From: Bacillota bacterium
GTDB lineage: Bacteria; Bacillota; Bacilli; Bacillales; Cytobacillaceae
NCBI GenBank assembly: GCA_030705955.1
Contig: JAUZPL010000043.1
Span: 1 to 34,069 of the forward strand
Direction of reading: 5' to 3'
Length of the DNA stretch: 34,069 bases
The notes under the pieces are model-generated. The model saw nothing but the letters and a program-made list of their open reading frames with translations, had not been told where the DNA came from and searched no databases. Position numbers and translations under genes: made by a program. Below, piece after piece: positions 15,899 through 22,702 of the stretch (its first letter is position 1; each line of letters starts with the position of its first letter).

Positions 15899-16315
15899 TT
15901 ATATAAACCATGAAATACAATCCATAATAAAATGCCAATCTATTAAATTCATTAGCACTTCCCAATGGATACGGTCAGGCAGAAAGTTATCTGCAAATCC
16001 ATGTTTGATGACATACACTCGATCCGTAATAAATTTATATAAGTCTGCAGTGAATTCTGTTTTATTTGCTATAGTCCAGTTTGCTGAATCGGCATAACAG
16101 GCCATATTGTCACCACAATAAGCTTGAACCTGATTAAAATTCTTAAATAAATCAAAATCCTTTGGTGTGTGGTTATACCATTCTGTATGGTGAATTGCAG
16201 TCTGTATTTTAGAAAATATAGCCTCACTAAGAGAGTCGTAAGTGTTATTCTGTACCATTTGATGTATTCGGTCATAGCTATCAAAGTAGTATTTCCCGTT
16301 TAAATTAACCCTCAT
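15899..16315 (-). CDS. hypothetical first gene of the translocase operon
   Basis: A 138-residue protein behind AAAGGAG. The sequence is soluble, rich in His, Tyr, Trp and Asn (WYNHTPKDFDLF, MACYADSANWTIANKTEF), and ends in a hydrophobic helix (VLMNLIDWHFIMDCISWFI). I do not recognise a family. Proteins with similar aromatic-rich composition accompany replication-relaxation and FtsK-like genes on Bacillus plasmids. The 148-bp structured repeat lies directly upstream, in the leader or origin position of this operon. Confidence 0.7.
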   Translation of the reverse strand: MRVNLNGKYYFDSYDRIHQMVQNNTYDSLSEAIFSKIQTAIHHTEWYNHTPKDFDLFKNFNQVQAYCGDNMACYADSANWTIANKTEFTADLYKFITDRVYVIKHGFADNFLPDRIHWEVLMNLIDWHFIMDCISWFI

Positions 16316-16372
16316 AAATGTTTCTCCTTTCTTAGTTAAAAACTGCTCAAAACAGGGAGCAAAAAATAGTAA

Positions 16373-16520
16373 GTAGTCCAGGTTCTAAGAAATCAAATTT
16401 TGTTGATATATCATACGTTCAACCTGCGACAGCGATGTGAAAGGTCAACCCTGAAAACTTAGCCTTTCAGCCTTGGCTTTTCAGGGTTGGGGAAATAATC
16501 GTGTTTTTAATCATTCAAAA
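16373..16520. repeat. 148-bp structured repeat, copy 1
   Basis: This is near-identical (two differences in 148) to 18456-18603 in the same orientation. It contains AACCCTGAAAA paired with TTTTCAGGGTT (11 bp), with a small inner AGCC/GGCT stem, and CAGGTT (16379-16384) paired with AACCTG (16421-16426). Read on the minus strand it begins within the last codons of the 52-residue gene and ends about 60 bases before the next gene's start. It could be a conserved 3'-UTR RNA, a small RNA or a DNA site such as oriT. No strong T-run marks it as a terminator. Confidence 0.8.
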
Positions 16521-16665
16521 ACAACGCTAAATCAAATTGAAAATTTTCATCATCTTCGCTTTGGTCATCAGAGTTTTCTACGTAGGTATAAACGCATTCA
16601 GCAATATAAGCTGGGTCACAATTATGGTTTTCGAAAATTTTTATAAGAGTCTCCCATTCGCTCAT
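16507..16665 (-). CDS. 52-residue acidic protein
   Basis: A short acidic protein (MSEWETLIKIFENHNCDPAY; later SDDQSEDDENFQFDLALFLND) behind GAGGGGTG. Its size and charge recall DNA-mimic, anti-restriction or antitoxin proteins, but there is no direct evidence. The last five codons fall inside the 148-bp repeat. In the second copy the same codons end a tiny unrelated frame (MMNPLGKFIDVLND), suggesting the repeat has replaced or joined gene tails by recombination. It is absent from long-ORF surveys because of its length. Confidence 0.55.
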   Translation of the reverse strand: MSEWETLIKIFENHNCDPAYIAECVYTYVENSDDQSEDDENFQFDLALFLND

Positions 16666-16736
16666 TTTTACACCCCTCGACTATTTAAAATTGTTTGATA
16701 ATTGAATTATTAAACTATCTGAAAATTAACTTGGTT

Positions 16737-16800
16737 TCCCCTTCCTCTTTTCCTTCCCTCCCCCGGACCCCCTCCAATCCTTTTCTCCAACCCCTTCCTA
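16737..16800 (-). other. G-rich tract on the minus strand, G-quadruplex candidate
   Basis: The plus strand is almost pure pyrimidine. On the minus strand this gives runs GGGG, GGGGG, GGGGG, GGG and GGGG within about 55 bases, upstream of the 52-residue gene. In a 35% GC element this is conspicuous. It may affect transcription or replication; function is inferred only from composition. Confidence 0.5.
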
Positions 16801-17101
16801 ACAAATTTCTTTTTTGGCTTATTCGTTGGATTTCTTCTTGTACAAGTGCGGTTATATTACTAAGTGGATAATGTTTAAGAGTTCAAAATGAAAATAGTGG
16901 ATTTTGAGTAGTAGAAGAATTTTAAAAGGAATCTTACTGTGTGGGTTTCGTGTAATTCAATCTATGCTGCACCGCTTGTCCATGTTTCTCATTTTCGGAA
17001 ATTTTCTTTTTCGGGAAGTATAGAATTCGTAACTTTTGACCAAAATGATGAACATAATAAAACACTCATATGATGTTATTGAGAGAAAGGAGAAAGAAGA
17101 A

Positions 17102-17335
17102 ATGGAAATGTTGTGGTTTAAGCCCACAAAATCGAAGCTAGCCAAGTTCCTAAAGAAACATGAATTGTCCCAACAAGATGTTTGTAGGGATTCTGGGGTA
17201 AATAAAGCAACGCTCTCGAGATTATGTTCAGGCGATTCGTTTAGACCATCGATGGATAATGGCCAAAAGATTATTAAGAGTCTCAGACGATTAACAAAAA
17301 AGAATGTCGATTATGATGATTTTTGGAGTATGTAA
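17102..17335 (+). CDS. XRE-type helix-turn-helix regulator
   Basis: A 77-residue DNA-binding protein. The ATG at 17102 is chosen because AAAGGAG lies upstream; the longer frame from 17036 has no site. Residues 10-55 are a Cro/CI fold: KLAKFLKKHELSQQDVCRDSGVNKATLSRLCSG, with the helix-turn-helix QQDVCRDSGVNKATLSRL. The tail is basic and ends DYDDFWSM. It probably represses its own or nearby promoters. It lies inside the segment bracketed by the 148-bp repeats and is followed by a terminator. Confidence 0.88.
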   Translation: MEMLWFKPTKSKLAKFLKKHELSQQDVCRDSGVNKATLSRLCSGDSFRPSMDNGQKIIKSLRRLTKKNVDYDDFWSM

Positions 17336-17364
17336 AGGGTATGACAAAAATGTCCTACCCTTTT
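17334..17364 (+). terminator. intrinsic terminator
   Basis: AAAGGGTA pairs with TACCCTTT, with an inner ACA/TGT pairing, directly after the HTH gene's stop. Confidence 0.85.
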
Positions 17365-17471
17365 AAATGCCCTCTAATAGCCTAATTTTAAATTTTAATC
17401 TTGCTGAATATAAAACCTTCATTTTAGATAAACTAGTGCGGAAATCAGCGAAATTAGAGGGATAAAGTGCG

Positions 17472-17882
17472 ATGGTGGATTATACAGTATTTTTTGGATT
17501 AATTATTTTATGCTTAGTAGTCTTTGTTTTGTATTTGCGAAAGCCAAATCCAGAACCATTTATTGCAGATCCAGAAAGAATTAAATGTGAATCACCGATT
17601 GAGTTTCGATTATATGATGCCTTAAAAATAAGAGGAGAATACATAAGAACGCAGGTGCCAAGCGGTAGATTTAGTATTGATATCGCCCTTCCAGCCTATC
17701 ATATTGCTATTGAATGTGATGGTAAGGATAATCATAGCACCCCTAAACAAAAAGCCCATGACAGGCGAAAAGATCAGTATTTAAGAAAAAATGGATGGAA
17801 GGTATTGCGATTTTCAGGAAGTAGAATTTATCGGGATATGAAAGCCATTATTGCCAGAATAGAAAAAGAAAAAAAGGGCTAG
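17472..17882 (+). CDS. membrane-anchored DUF559/Vsr-like PD-(D/E)XK nuclease
   Basis: A 136-residue protein with an N-terminal hydrophobic helix (residues 5-22, TVFFGLIILCLVVFVLYL) followed by a DUF559-like nuclease domain. Visible family features are ESPIEFRLYDAL (first acidic residue), TQVPSGRFSIDIALP with the conserved Asp, IAIECDGKDNHST with the ExD and His, then DRRKDQYLRKNGWKVLRFSGSRIY. These match the very-short-patch-repair/DUF559 endonuclease fold. The membrane tether is unusual for a nuclease and would place it at the inner face of the cell membrane. It forms a single-gene unit between the two 148-bp repeats. Degradation of incoming DNA is one possible role, not shown. Confidence 0.8.
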   Translation: MVDYTVFFGLIILCLVVFVLYLRKPNPEPFIADPERIKCESPIEFRLYDALKIRGEYIRTQVPSGRFSIDIALPAYHIAIECDGKDNHSTPKQKAHDRRKDQYLRKNGWKVLRFSGSRIYRDMKAIIARIEKEKKG

Positions 17883-17895
17883 CGACGCCCTTTTT
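17871..17895 (+). terminator. bidirectional terminator
   Basis: AAAAAGGGC pairs with GCCCTTTTT. It starts inside the final codons of the nuclease gene and serves the convergent small gene as well. Confidence 0.85.
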
Positions 17896-17906
17896 ATTAT
17901 TTCAAA

Positions 17907-18092
17907 TTAATTCTTTTGGTTTATTTCTTTGGAACTCTCCTCATTTTTAGCCATTTCAGCTAAAATACGAGGAATTGAGGTATTCATAAAAAACAGGGCC
18001 ATTGCATCTTTCGTTTCTGCAGAGATATCTATAGGAGTAATCTCTTTATCTTTACTTATTTGTTTTATTTCATCTTTACCCTTTTTTACCAA
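17907..18092 (-). CDS. 61-residue protein with TSIPRIL motif
   Basis: A small protein with a basic N-terminus (VKKGKDEIKQISKDKEIT) and a hydrophobic segment ending NTSIPRILAEMAKNEES. The TTG at 18092 is preferred because GGAGAG lies seven bases before it; an in-frame TTG at 18107 lacks a site. The segment FFMNTSIPRIL resembles LIRTSLPRIL in the 37-residue protein at 24841-24954, so the two may be one family of small plasmid proteins. I do not know the function. Confidence 0.6.
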   Translation of the reverse strand: MVKKGKDEIKQISKDKEITPIDISAETKDAMALFFMNTSIPRILAEMAKNEESSKEINQKN

Positions 18093-18455
18093 TTTTTCAC
18101 TCTCCAATTACATTTTTAAAGTCTTACAAAATCTACGTTTTGTAGCCAATTTCAACAAAACATTACAAATTCAAGTCTAGACAAAATTAAACAATCCTAA
18201 TCGTTGCTATCAATGTAATTTTCCGTTTAAATTAATCCTCGTAACTTTTCTCCTCACTTAATGAATCCAAAGGTTATTTGCCAAACCTGGCAAACGTTTC
18301 TTACCGAAGGGAACCCCATTGAAACACTATTTTTAGGGTGGTGTGTAAATGGGCACTATCGTGATTTTTGATTATTTCCCGCTTAAAAGTAATCGTTTAT
18401 TTTAAATGATTTAAAATGCTCTGAAAAGGCTCAAATTGTAGGTGAAAAAAGGTAG
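18093..18455. other. intergenic stretch
   Basis: About 360 bases with no supported gene. It contains a short inverted repeat (CTACGTTTTGTAG near 18133) and AT-rich sequence. It looks like decayed DNA ahead of the second 148-bp repeat. Confidence 0.5.
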
Positions 18456-18603
18456 GTAGTCCAGGTTCTAAGAAATCAAATTTTGTTGATATATCATACG
18501 TTCAACCTGCGACAGCGATGTGAAAGGTCAACCCTGAAAACCTAGCCTTTCAGCCTTGACTTTTCAGGGTTGGGGAAATAATCGTGTTTTTAATCATTCA
18601 AAA
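18456..18603. repeat. 148-bp structured repeat, copy 2
   Basis: It lies 2,083 bases after copy 1 in direct orientation and differs at two positions, both within the AACCCTGAAAA hairpin region. One change weakens the inner AGCC/GGCT pairing; the 11-bp outer stem and the CAGGTT/AACCTG pairing are intact. No gene starts just beyond its minus-strand 3' side, unlike copy 1, so it may be a relic or an independent RNA. Confidence 0.8.
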
Positions 18604-18833
18604 CATCAATAAATTTACCCAATGGATTCATCATTCTTCGACGCTTTTACTATTCAAAATCATTTGATTTTAGACAAAAAAATTCTTTTACACTCATTTT
18701 CTAAAAAATAAAAAAAGGTTCGACTTATTGCCGCACCCTTTTTAAGTACTATTTTCAAACAATTTATCTGCCACTTGTCCAACCTCTTCTGTTATATCTG
18801 CATTTATTAATAACAAGGAAGGTGGTGGAAAAT

Positions 18834-19061
18834 ATGAGCAGGGATACCAGAAATAATTTTATTGACAATGCCTATACTCTTGTTGGACAAGAAGTTGAAG
18901 TAATTACAGTTGAAGGGACTTATACCGGAACCCTTGTATCTGTAGGTGGCGACTCTCTTGTTTTAGAAACACGAATAAGAGGTCGTTTAATCAGATTATT
19001 TATTCGCTTAGCGTTGATTGTTGCTCTTTTCAGGTTAATAGGTCCAAGAGAGATTTTTTAA
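18834..19061 (+). CDS. Sm-like small protein with hydrophobic C-terminus
   Basis: A 75-residue protein. The ATG at 18834 follows AAGGAAGGTGG and is preferred over the GTG at 18822. The first half has a compact beta-barrel pattern (LVGQEVEVITVEGTYTGTLVS, VGGDSLVLETRIRGR) resembling Lsm/Hfq-like and YuzF-like Bacillus proteins. The C-terminus is a basic-hydrophobic helix (LIRLFIRLALIVALFRLIG) that may associate with the membrane. It is a single-gene unit followed by a terminator. An RNA-binding role is only suggested by the fold pattern. Confidence 0.6.
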   Translation: MSRDTRNNFIDNAYTLVGQEVEVITVEGTYTGTLVSVGGDSLVLETRIRGRLIRLFIRLALIVALFRLIGPREIF

Positions 19062-19081
19062 AGAGACAAACTTAATTTTTC

Positions 19082-19102
19082 AAGCGCCACGGCGCTTTTT
19101 TT
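19082..19102 (+). terminator. intrinsic terminator
   Basis: AAGCGCC pairs with GGCGCTT around AC, followed by T residues. Confidence 0.9.
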
Positions 19103-19116
19103 AGTACACATTTTTA

Positions 19117-19347
19117 CTAAATATCACTAATAAGAGCATTTTCAATTGCTTTTATTTTGTCTGTAATATCTTGTTCTGCATTTACGACAACCTTCTCTAA
19201 TTCCACCCAGTAAGAATGTTCTTTTTTTATTTGTCTCCACCATTGGTAAGCTACCTCCTCCGGTGTTTTCCCTCCAAGCGGAAAAGAACCCTGGCGATAG
19301 GATGTATTTCTATTCATTGAATAATCAATTCTAATATTTATATTCAT
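19117..19347 (-). CDS. hypothetical protein downstream of the RHH/coiled-coil gene
   Basis: A 76-residue protein. I choose the ATG at 19347, with AGGAG eight bases upstream, over an in-frame ATG at 19404 that lies inside the previous gene. It begins MNINIRIDYSMNRNTSYRQG, continues through PEEVAYQWWRQIKKEHSYWV and ends with helix-forming residues (ITDKIKAIENALISDI). I do not recognise it. It is probably co-transcribed with the 302-residue gene, possibly as an accessory DNA-binding or segregation protein. Confidence 0.6.
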   Translation of the reverse strand: MNINIRIDYSMNRNTSYRQGSFPLGGKTPEEVAYQWWRQIKKEHSYWVELEKVVVNAEQDITDKIKAIENALISDI

Positions 19348-19384
19348 ATTCAAACTCCTGTATTGCTTCTTTAATGACTTTTGT

Positions 19385-20293
19385 TTACCGGTCCTGTTGG
19401 ACATTCTTTTTAGGTATATCTTTCAATTCAAGCCTCTCATATAATCCAGCAAGCTTTTCATTGTACTGTTCATGAATCTTTTCTAATTTTTCTTGATATT
19501 TACGTTCTATTTCGAGAATGGCCCTGTCTTTTTCAAGGTCTTTTCTATCGGTTAACTGAGTTAACTGATTATTAAGGTTAACTTTATATTCTTCAATTAG
19601 ATTATTACGTTCTACAACCATATTTTCCAGTCTTTCTTGGAATTGTTTGATTCTCGCTTCTTGGTCAATTATCGTTGTTTTAAGCTCTTCTATTGATGAC
19701 ACCATCCGTTTTTCTTTTTCCACGTATTCTGCTTTTAATTGCTCTTTCTCCACTGTGTAACTTTGCTTTAATTCCAAATTCTCAGTAGCATAACCTTTAT
19801 ATTCGTTTACCAATGAGGATAAAGTATCTACCTTTTCTTTGTATTCCTTGATTAAATCTTGATTATTGGAGTTAGCAGCACGTAGTTGATCTAATTGCTC
19901 GTTTAATTCCGTCTTTTCGCCCTCGTTTTGTTTAAATCCTTCCTCAGCTGAGGTAAGCTGTTCTTTCAATAATTTTACGTTATTCTGAAGCTCTGATACT
20001 GTTAAATCTCGACCGGAAAGCTTCTCTTCTAGTTCCTTTACTGCATCCATTTTCAAATAGTCAGCACGCTTTATCATATTAGAAACGAGTTCATAAATCC
20101 TTGTAGTATGCACTTCCAATTCCGATAGATCCTGTTTGTAATCTCCAGAGCCTTCTTTAAGGTTCTGCAAATCCATTAAAGCGACGGCTTTTTCAAACCA
20201 TTCTTTAGAAGAATTTCCTGATACATCAATCATATTTTTGACTTTATCGTGTAATTCCTCACTGACTTTGACACCAAATGTTTTATCAGACAC
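19385..20293 (-). CDS. KfrA-like plasmid protein: N-terminal ribbon-helix-helix plus long coiled coil
   Basis: A 302-residue protein starting at GTG behind AAGGAGATG. Residues 1-45 (FGVKVSEELHDKVKNMIDV, SSKEWFEKAVALMDLQ) look like a ribbon-helix-helix DNA-binding domain. Residues about 85-285 are an almost unbroken heptad-rich coiled coil (LEEKLSGRDLTVSELQNNVK, LNEQLDQL, KEQLKAEYVEKEKRMVSSIE). This arrangement parallels KfrA of broad-host plasmids, a DNA-binding coiled-coil protein that helps stability. Four GTTAAC sites precede the gene and three more lie within it, so it is probably autoregulated and may form a higher-order DNA structure. Confidence 0.75.
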   Translation of the reverse strand: MSDKTFGVKVSEELHDKVKNMIDVSGNSSKEWFEKAVALMDLQNLKEGSGDYKQDLSELEVHTTRIYELVSNMIKRADYLKMDAVKELEEKLSGRDLTVSELQNNVKLLKEQLTSAEEGFKQNEGEKTELNEQLDQLRAANSNNQDLIKEYKEKVDTLSSLVNEYKGYATENLELKQSYTVEKEQLKAEYVEKEKRMVSSIEELKTTIIDQEARIKQFQERLENMVVERNNLIEEYKVNLNNQLTQLTDRKDLEKDRAILEIERKYQEKLEKIHEQYNEKLAGLYERLELKDIPKKNVQQDR

Positions 20294-20312
20294 TTTCCTT
20301 CATCTCCTTATA

Positions 20313-20367
20313 GTTAACTAATAAATCTATACATATCAATAGGTTAACCACGTTAACTAAAGTTAAC
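20313..20367. promoter_or_regulatory. GTTAAC operator-like cluster
   Basis: The palindrome GTTAAC occurs at 20313-20318, 20343-20348, 20352-20357 and 20362-20367. The last three are spaced 9 and 10 bases apart, about one helical turn. They lie directly upstream of the ribbon-helix-helix gene. Three further copies occur inside that gene at 19551, 19560 and 19577. Cooperative binding by the gene's own product is the simplest reading. Confidence 0.6.
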
Positions 20368-20423
20368 CGAGAGAACAAAAAAATTAATTAAGTAACAATA
20401 ACAATTTTATCATAAATCCGAGC

Positions 20424-21296
20424 CTATAATTGGTCAATCAGATTCGCATAATGGCTTTGCGGTTTTTCAAGATAAATCTTTGTTACTTCAATCGAGGTAT
20501 GGCCCATAAATTTAGCAATATCCGTAATTGGCACTCCCTGTGAAGCGAGTCGTAATCCAAATAAATGCCTCAAATTATGAACGTGAGCTTTAGATGCTTC
20601 AATACCAGCTACCTTTGCGTACTTTTTAATAAGGTGATGAGCTGTTTGCCTGGTTAAAGGTCCACGTTCACCAGTAAAAAGAAGTTTTGTTGTACTGGAG
20701 AAAGGTTGCTTTCTCACTTTTAAGTACTCACTGAGAGACTTAATAAGTTTGTCACTCATATAAATGTCTCTGTATTTTGAGCCCTTACCTTTTATATCTT
20801 CAATAACCTTCAATCCCTTTTCAACATGATCGACTCTCAATTGGAGAGCTTCGCTTATTCTCATCCCTGAATAGTACATAGTTTCAAACAACGCTTTTGC
20901 TCTGGAATCTTCTGCATTTTCAGAAGCCATTATCAGACGCTTAAAATCGTCTTCTGTGAGTAGTTCCTCATCTTTAAGTGAATACTGCTTCTGCACTTTT
21001 TCTTGCTTAACACGCGCGGAAATAGAAAGCTCAAATCGGTCATTTATGAAATCCAGAAATTGTTTTACACCTACTAATTTTCTATTGATGGTTAACGTTT
21101 TTAATTTTCGATTACGTAAGTATTCTTTGAAGGCTGTCACATCAGTTCTTTTTATCTTCTTAATATCTTTCCTGATAAATTCCATAAAGTCCTTTACATC
21201 TGAAGAATATCCTTCAATAGTGCCGACACTTTTTTCTTCTTCAGTTAAATGATCTTTGTACGCCTCCAGGTAATCAGCATTTTTCATTACTCCCAT
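20424..21296 (-). CDS. tyrosine recombinase (XerC/D-like integrase)
   Basis: A 290-residue site-specific recombinase with GGGGAGG before the ATG. The N-terminal core-binding domain (residues 5-95: YLEAYKDHLTEEEKSVGTIE; FKEYLRNRKLKTLTINRKLV) precedes the catalytic domain. Catalytic residues are all present: Arg146 (GMRISEAL), Lys171 (GKGSK), His240 and Arg243 (HNLRHLF), His266 (MGH) and Tyr275 (KIYL). It should be active. On a plasmid the usual role is resolving multimers or integrating; tyrosine-recombinase-like relaxases (TcpM type) are also known on conjugative Clostridium plasmids. No att core was identified. Confidence 0.92.
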   Translation of the reverse strand: MGVMKNADYLEAYKDHLTEEEKSVGTIEGYSSDVKDFMEFIRKDIKKIKRTDVTAFKEYLRNRKLKTLTINRKLVGVKQFLDFINDRFELSISARVKQEKVQKQYSLKDEELLTEDDFKRLIMASENAEDSRAKALFETMYYSGMRISEALQLRVDHVEKGLKVIEDIKGKGSKYRDIYMSDKLIKSLSEYLKVRKQPFSSTTKLLFTGERGPLTRQTAHHLIKKYAKVAGIEASKAHVHNLRHLFGLRLASQGVPITDIAKFMGHTSIEVTKIYLEKPQSHYANLIDQL

Positions 21297-21504
21297 TTTC
21301 TTAACCTCCCCTAATTAACTTTACTTTATAAAAAAATAACTCTATAAGTATAATTTTATAATAAACCACCAACAACAACAAGTCAACTACATAACTATAC
21401 TTTTGTAGCAAATTTTAAAAAGACAACTGAAACAATAATGGTTTATAATTTAAAATTTTAATCATGAATTTTTAGTTAACATAATGTAGTTAGAACACAT
21501 AAAA

Positions 21505-21650
21505 AAGGCCACCTTCCGAAAAAGGTGGCCTTCTATTTTATAAAGGTTAAATGCAGGGCGGCAATCCTGATCTCTGGTAACTACCCATTCGAGTAGCGTG
21601 TGGGGAACCTTTCCCACCTCAAATAACCTTTATATAGTTAATGTATTCAT
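21505..21650 (-). ncRNA. structured RNA followed by an intrinsic terminator
   Basis: An 11-bp closing stem (TATAAAGGTTA 21539-21549 with TAACCTTTATA 21624-21634) encloses three hairpins: CAGG/CCTG (21554-21569), CTAC/GTAG (21581-21596) and GTGGG/CCCAC (21600-21617). On the minus strand this four-way-junction-like element is followed at once by a terminator stem (21505-21515 with 21522-21532) and a run of six T. A plausible minus-strand promoter lies near 21640-21670. It lies upstream of the recombinase gene, so it is either an independent small RNA or an attenuating leader. I do not recognise the class. Confidence 0.7.
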
Positions 21651-21815
21651 TTGTAAAAATTAAATTCAACTTGTCTTAACTTCTTTTAACTTCTTTTAAC
21701 CTTCACCCACAGTTTACCCCAAGTTGTGCGTATTGTAAACATTATATATCGCATATGCAATAAATTATGTCGTATATGCAATGATTTATTGCAGTTTTGT
21801 AAATAATCCCAGTCA

Positions 21816-22223
21816 TTAAACAAAGAACGAAAAAGGATGGATACGTCCTGTTCTTAATCGTTTCTGAATCTTTTGGGCGCCATTATCCAACTTGTAAAAT
21901 GAGCCTAAAAAAAGACCACTGTTCGGGTTCATTTTAATGGCTATGAGGATATGTTCACTCATTACTTTATACAACTCAATAGTTCCGGGCTCCTTTGGAT
22001 TCTGACCGGCATAATCTGGAACTGCAATCATATTCGGAATATCTGTGTGATATTGTAAAAAATCATCCCAATGATCGTGTTTTTTTAAATGTTTTAATAC
22101 ACCTGGAGGCATAAACACTTCATAACTAGAACAATTTATGCAGTAATACTTAACAACAGCTTCAGGAATAATTCCAACCAACTGCGTTGAAATAGCATAT
22201 GGATTAATAACGATATTAGTCAT
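21816..22223 (-). CDS. BECR-superfamily (PBECR-like) nuclease
   Basis: A 135-residue protein. I prefer the ATG at 22223, with AAAGG upstream, over a TTG at 22259 that lacks a site. The core has the layout of phage Barnase-EndoU-ColicinE5/D-RelE-like nucleases: HLKKHDHWDDFLQYHTDIPN, then MIAVPDYAGQNPKEPGTIEL, then HILIAIKMNPNSGLFLGSFY, with conserved His and Tyr/Lys residues. Such domains cleave RNA and often form the toxic end of phage or polymorphic toxins. A small frame overlapping its start could encode a partner. This is motif-level recognition, moderate confidence. Confidence 0.6.
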   Translation of the reverse strand: MTNIVINPYAISTQLVGIIPEAVVKYYCINCSSYEVFMPPGVLKHLKKHDHWDDFLQYHTDIPNMIAVPDYAGQNPKEPGTIELYKVMSEHILIAIKMNPNSGLFLGSFYKLDNGAQKIQKRLRTGRIHPFSFFV

Positions 22224-22440
22224 TTGCACAACAACCTTTTTCTGGGACTTCTTGTCCAAGTATAAGGCAAAAACGTCGAATAGGGTATGATTTTTTAACG
22301 ATAGTACATGGGCATAGGCTTTTTTCTATAAATACTTCCACATAGATGTTAAATATTACTTGTGCCACCAAACTATAATAATAAATATCATTAATGTTAA
22401 TGTTAATATTATTTGTAATATAATTAAGTAATCTCTCCAT
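22216..22440 (-). CDS. 74-residue protein upstream of the BECR nuclease (doubtful)
   Basis: A short frame whose stop overlaps the start of the nuclease gene by eight bases. The N-terminus (TNNINININD) is produced by the AT-rich repeat site. The C-terminal half has several cysteines (SLCPCTIVKKSYPIRRFCLI, KGCCAND) that could bind zinc. The translational coupling would suit an antitoxin or immunity partner. I see no clear ribbon-helix-helix or known antitoxin motif and no good ribosome-binding site, so this could be a decayed gene. Confidence 0.35.
   Translation of the reverse strand: MERLLNYITNNINININDIYYYSLVAQVIFNIYVEVFIEKSLCPCTIVKKSYPIRRFCLILGQEVPEKGCCAND
22388..22412. repeat. AT-rich repeat site C
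   Basis: TTAATGTTAATGTTAATATT carries GTTAATATT at 22402-22410, one of ten exact copies of that 9-mer in the window. Confidence 0.5.
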
Positions 22441-22462
22441 AAGATATTAAAGATAAACTCAG

Positions 22463-22546
22463 CCGGTCAGCAGGACCGGACACAACCTGAATTTTAAATT
22501 CAGGGTTTTTCCATAATGGTGGACAGTCTTCTGTTCACCATTTTTG
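22463..22546 (+). terminator. three consecutive hairpins upstream of parA
   Basis: CCGGTC/GACCGG (22463-22479) is followed by CCTGAATTT/AAATTCAGG with a T-run (22485-22511), and then AATGGTG/CACCATT with an inner ACAG/CTGT and T-run (22515-22546). The last two are intrinsic terminators. The group isolates the partition operon from upstream transcription, or could belong to a small RNA. Confidence 0.7.
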
Positions 22547-22648
22547 CTGTTTGTTTAAACTTTTTATTTTTAGACAGAAGGAATCTTGCTCATTTTGTTA
22601 AATAACTCTTATAGTTAAACTAACACTAACAACAACACAAACAAGAAT

Positions 22649-22672
22649 ATTAATGTTAATATTAATAATAAT
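22649..22672. repeat. AT-rich repeat site D in the parA leader
   Basis: ATTAATGTTAATATTAATAA, with GTTAATATT at 22655-22663, lies some 30-45 bases before parA, where a partition autoregulator would bind. Confidence 0.55.
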
Positions 22673-22702
22673 TGGAGTTAAACGAAGTGAGGAGAATACC
22701 AA

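Noticed and set aside
21539-21634. Cloverleaf-like fold suggesting a tRNA or T-box
   Set aside because: Stem lengths, missing T-loop and anticodon-arm consensus and no CCA-like end exclude a tRNA; the conserved T-box sequence is absent.
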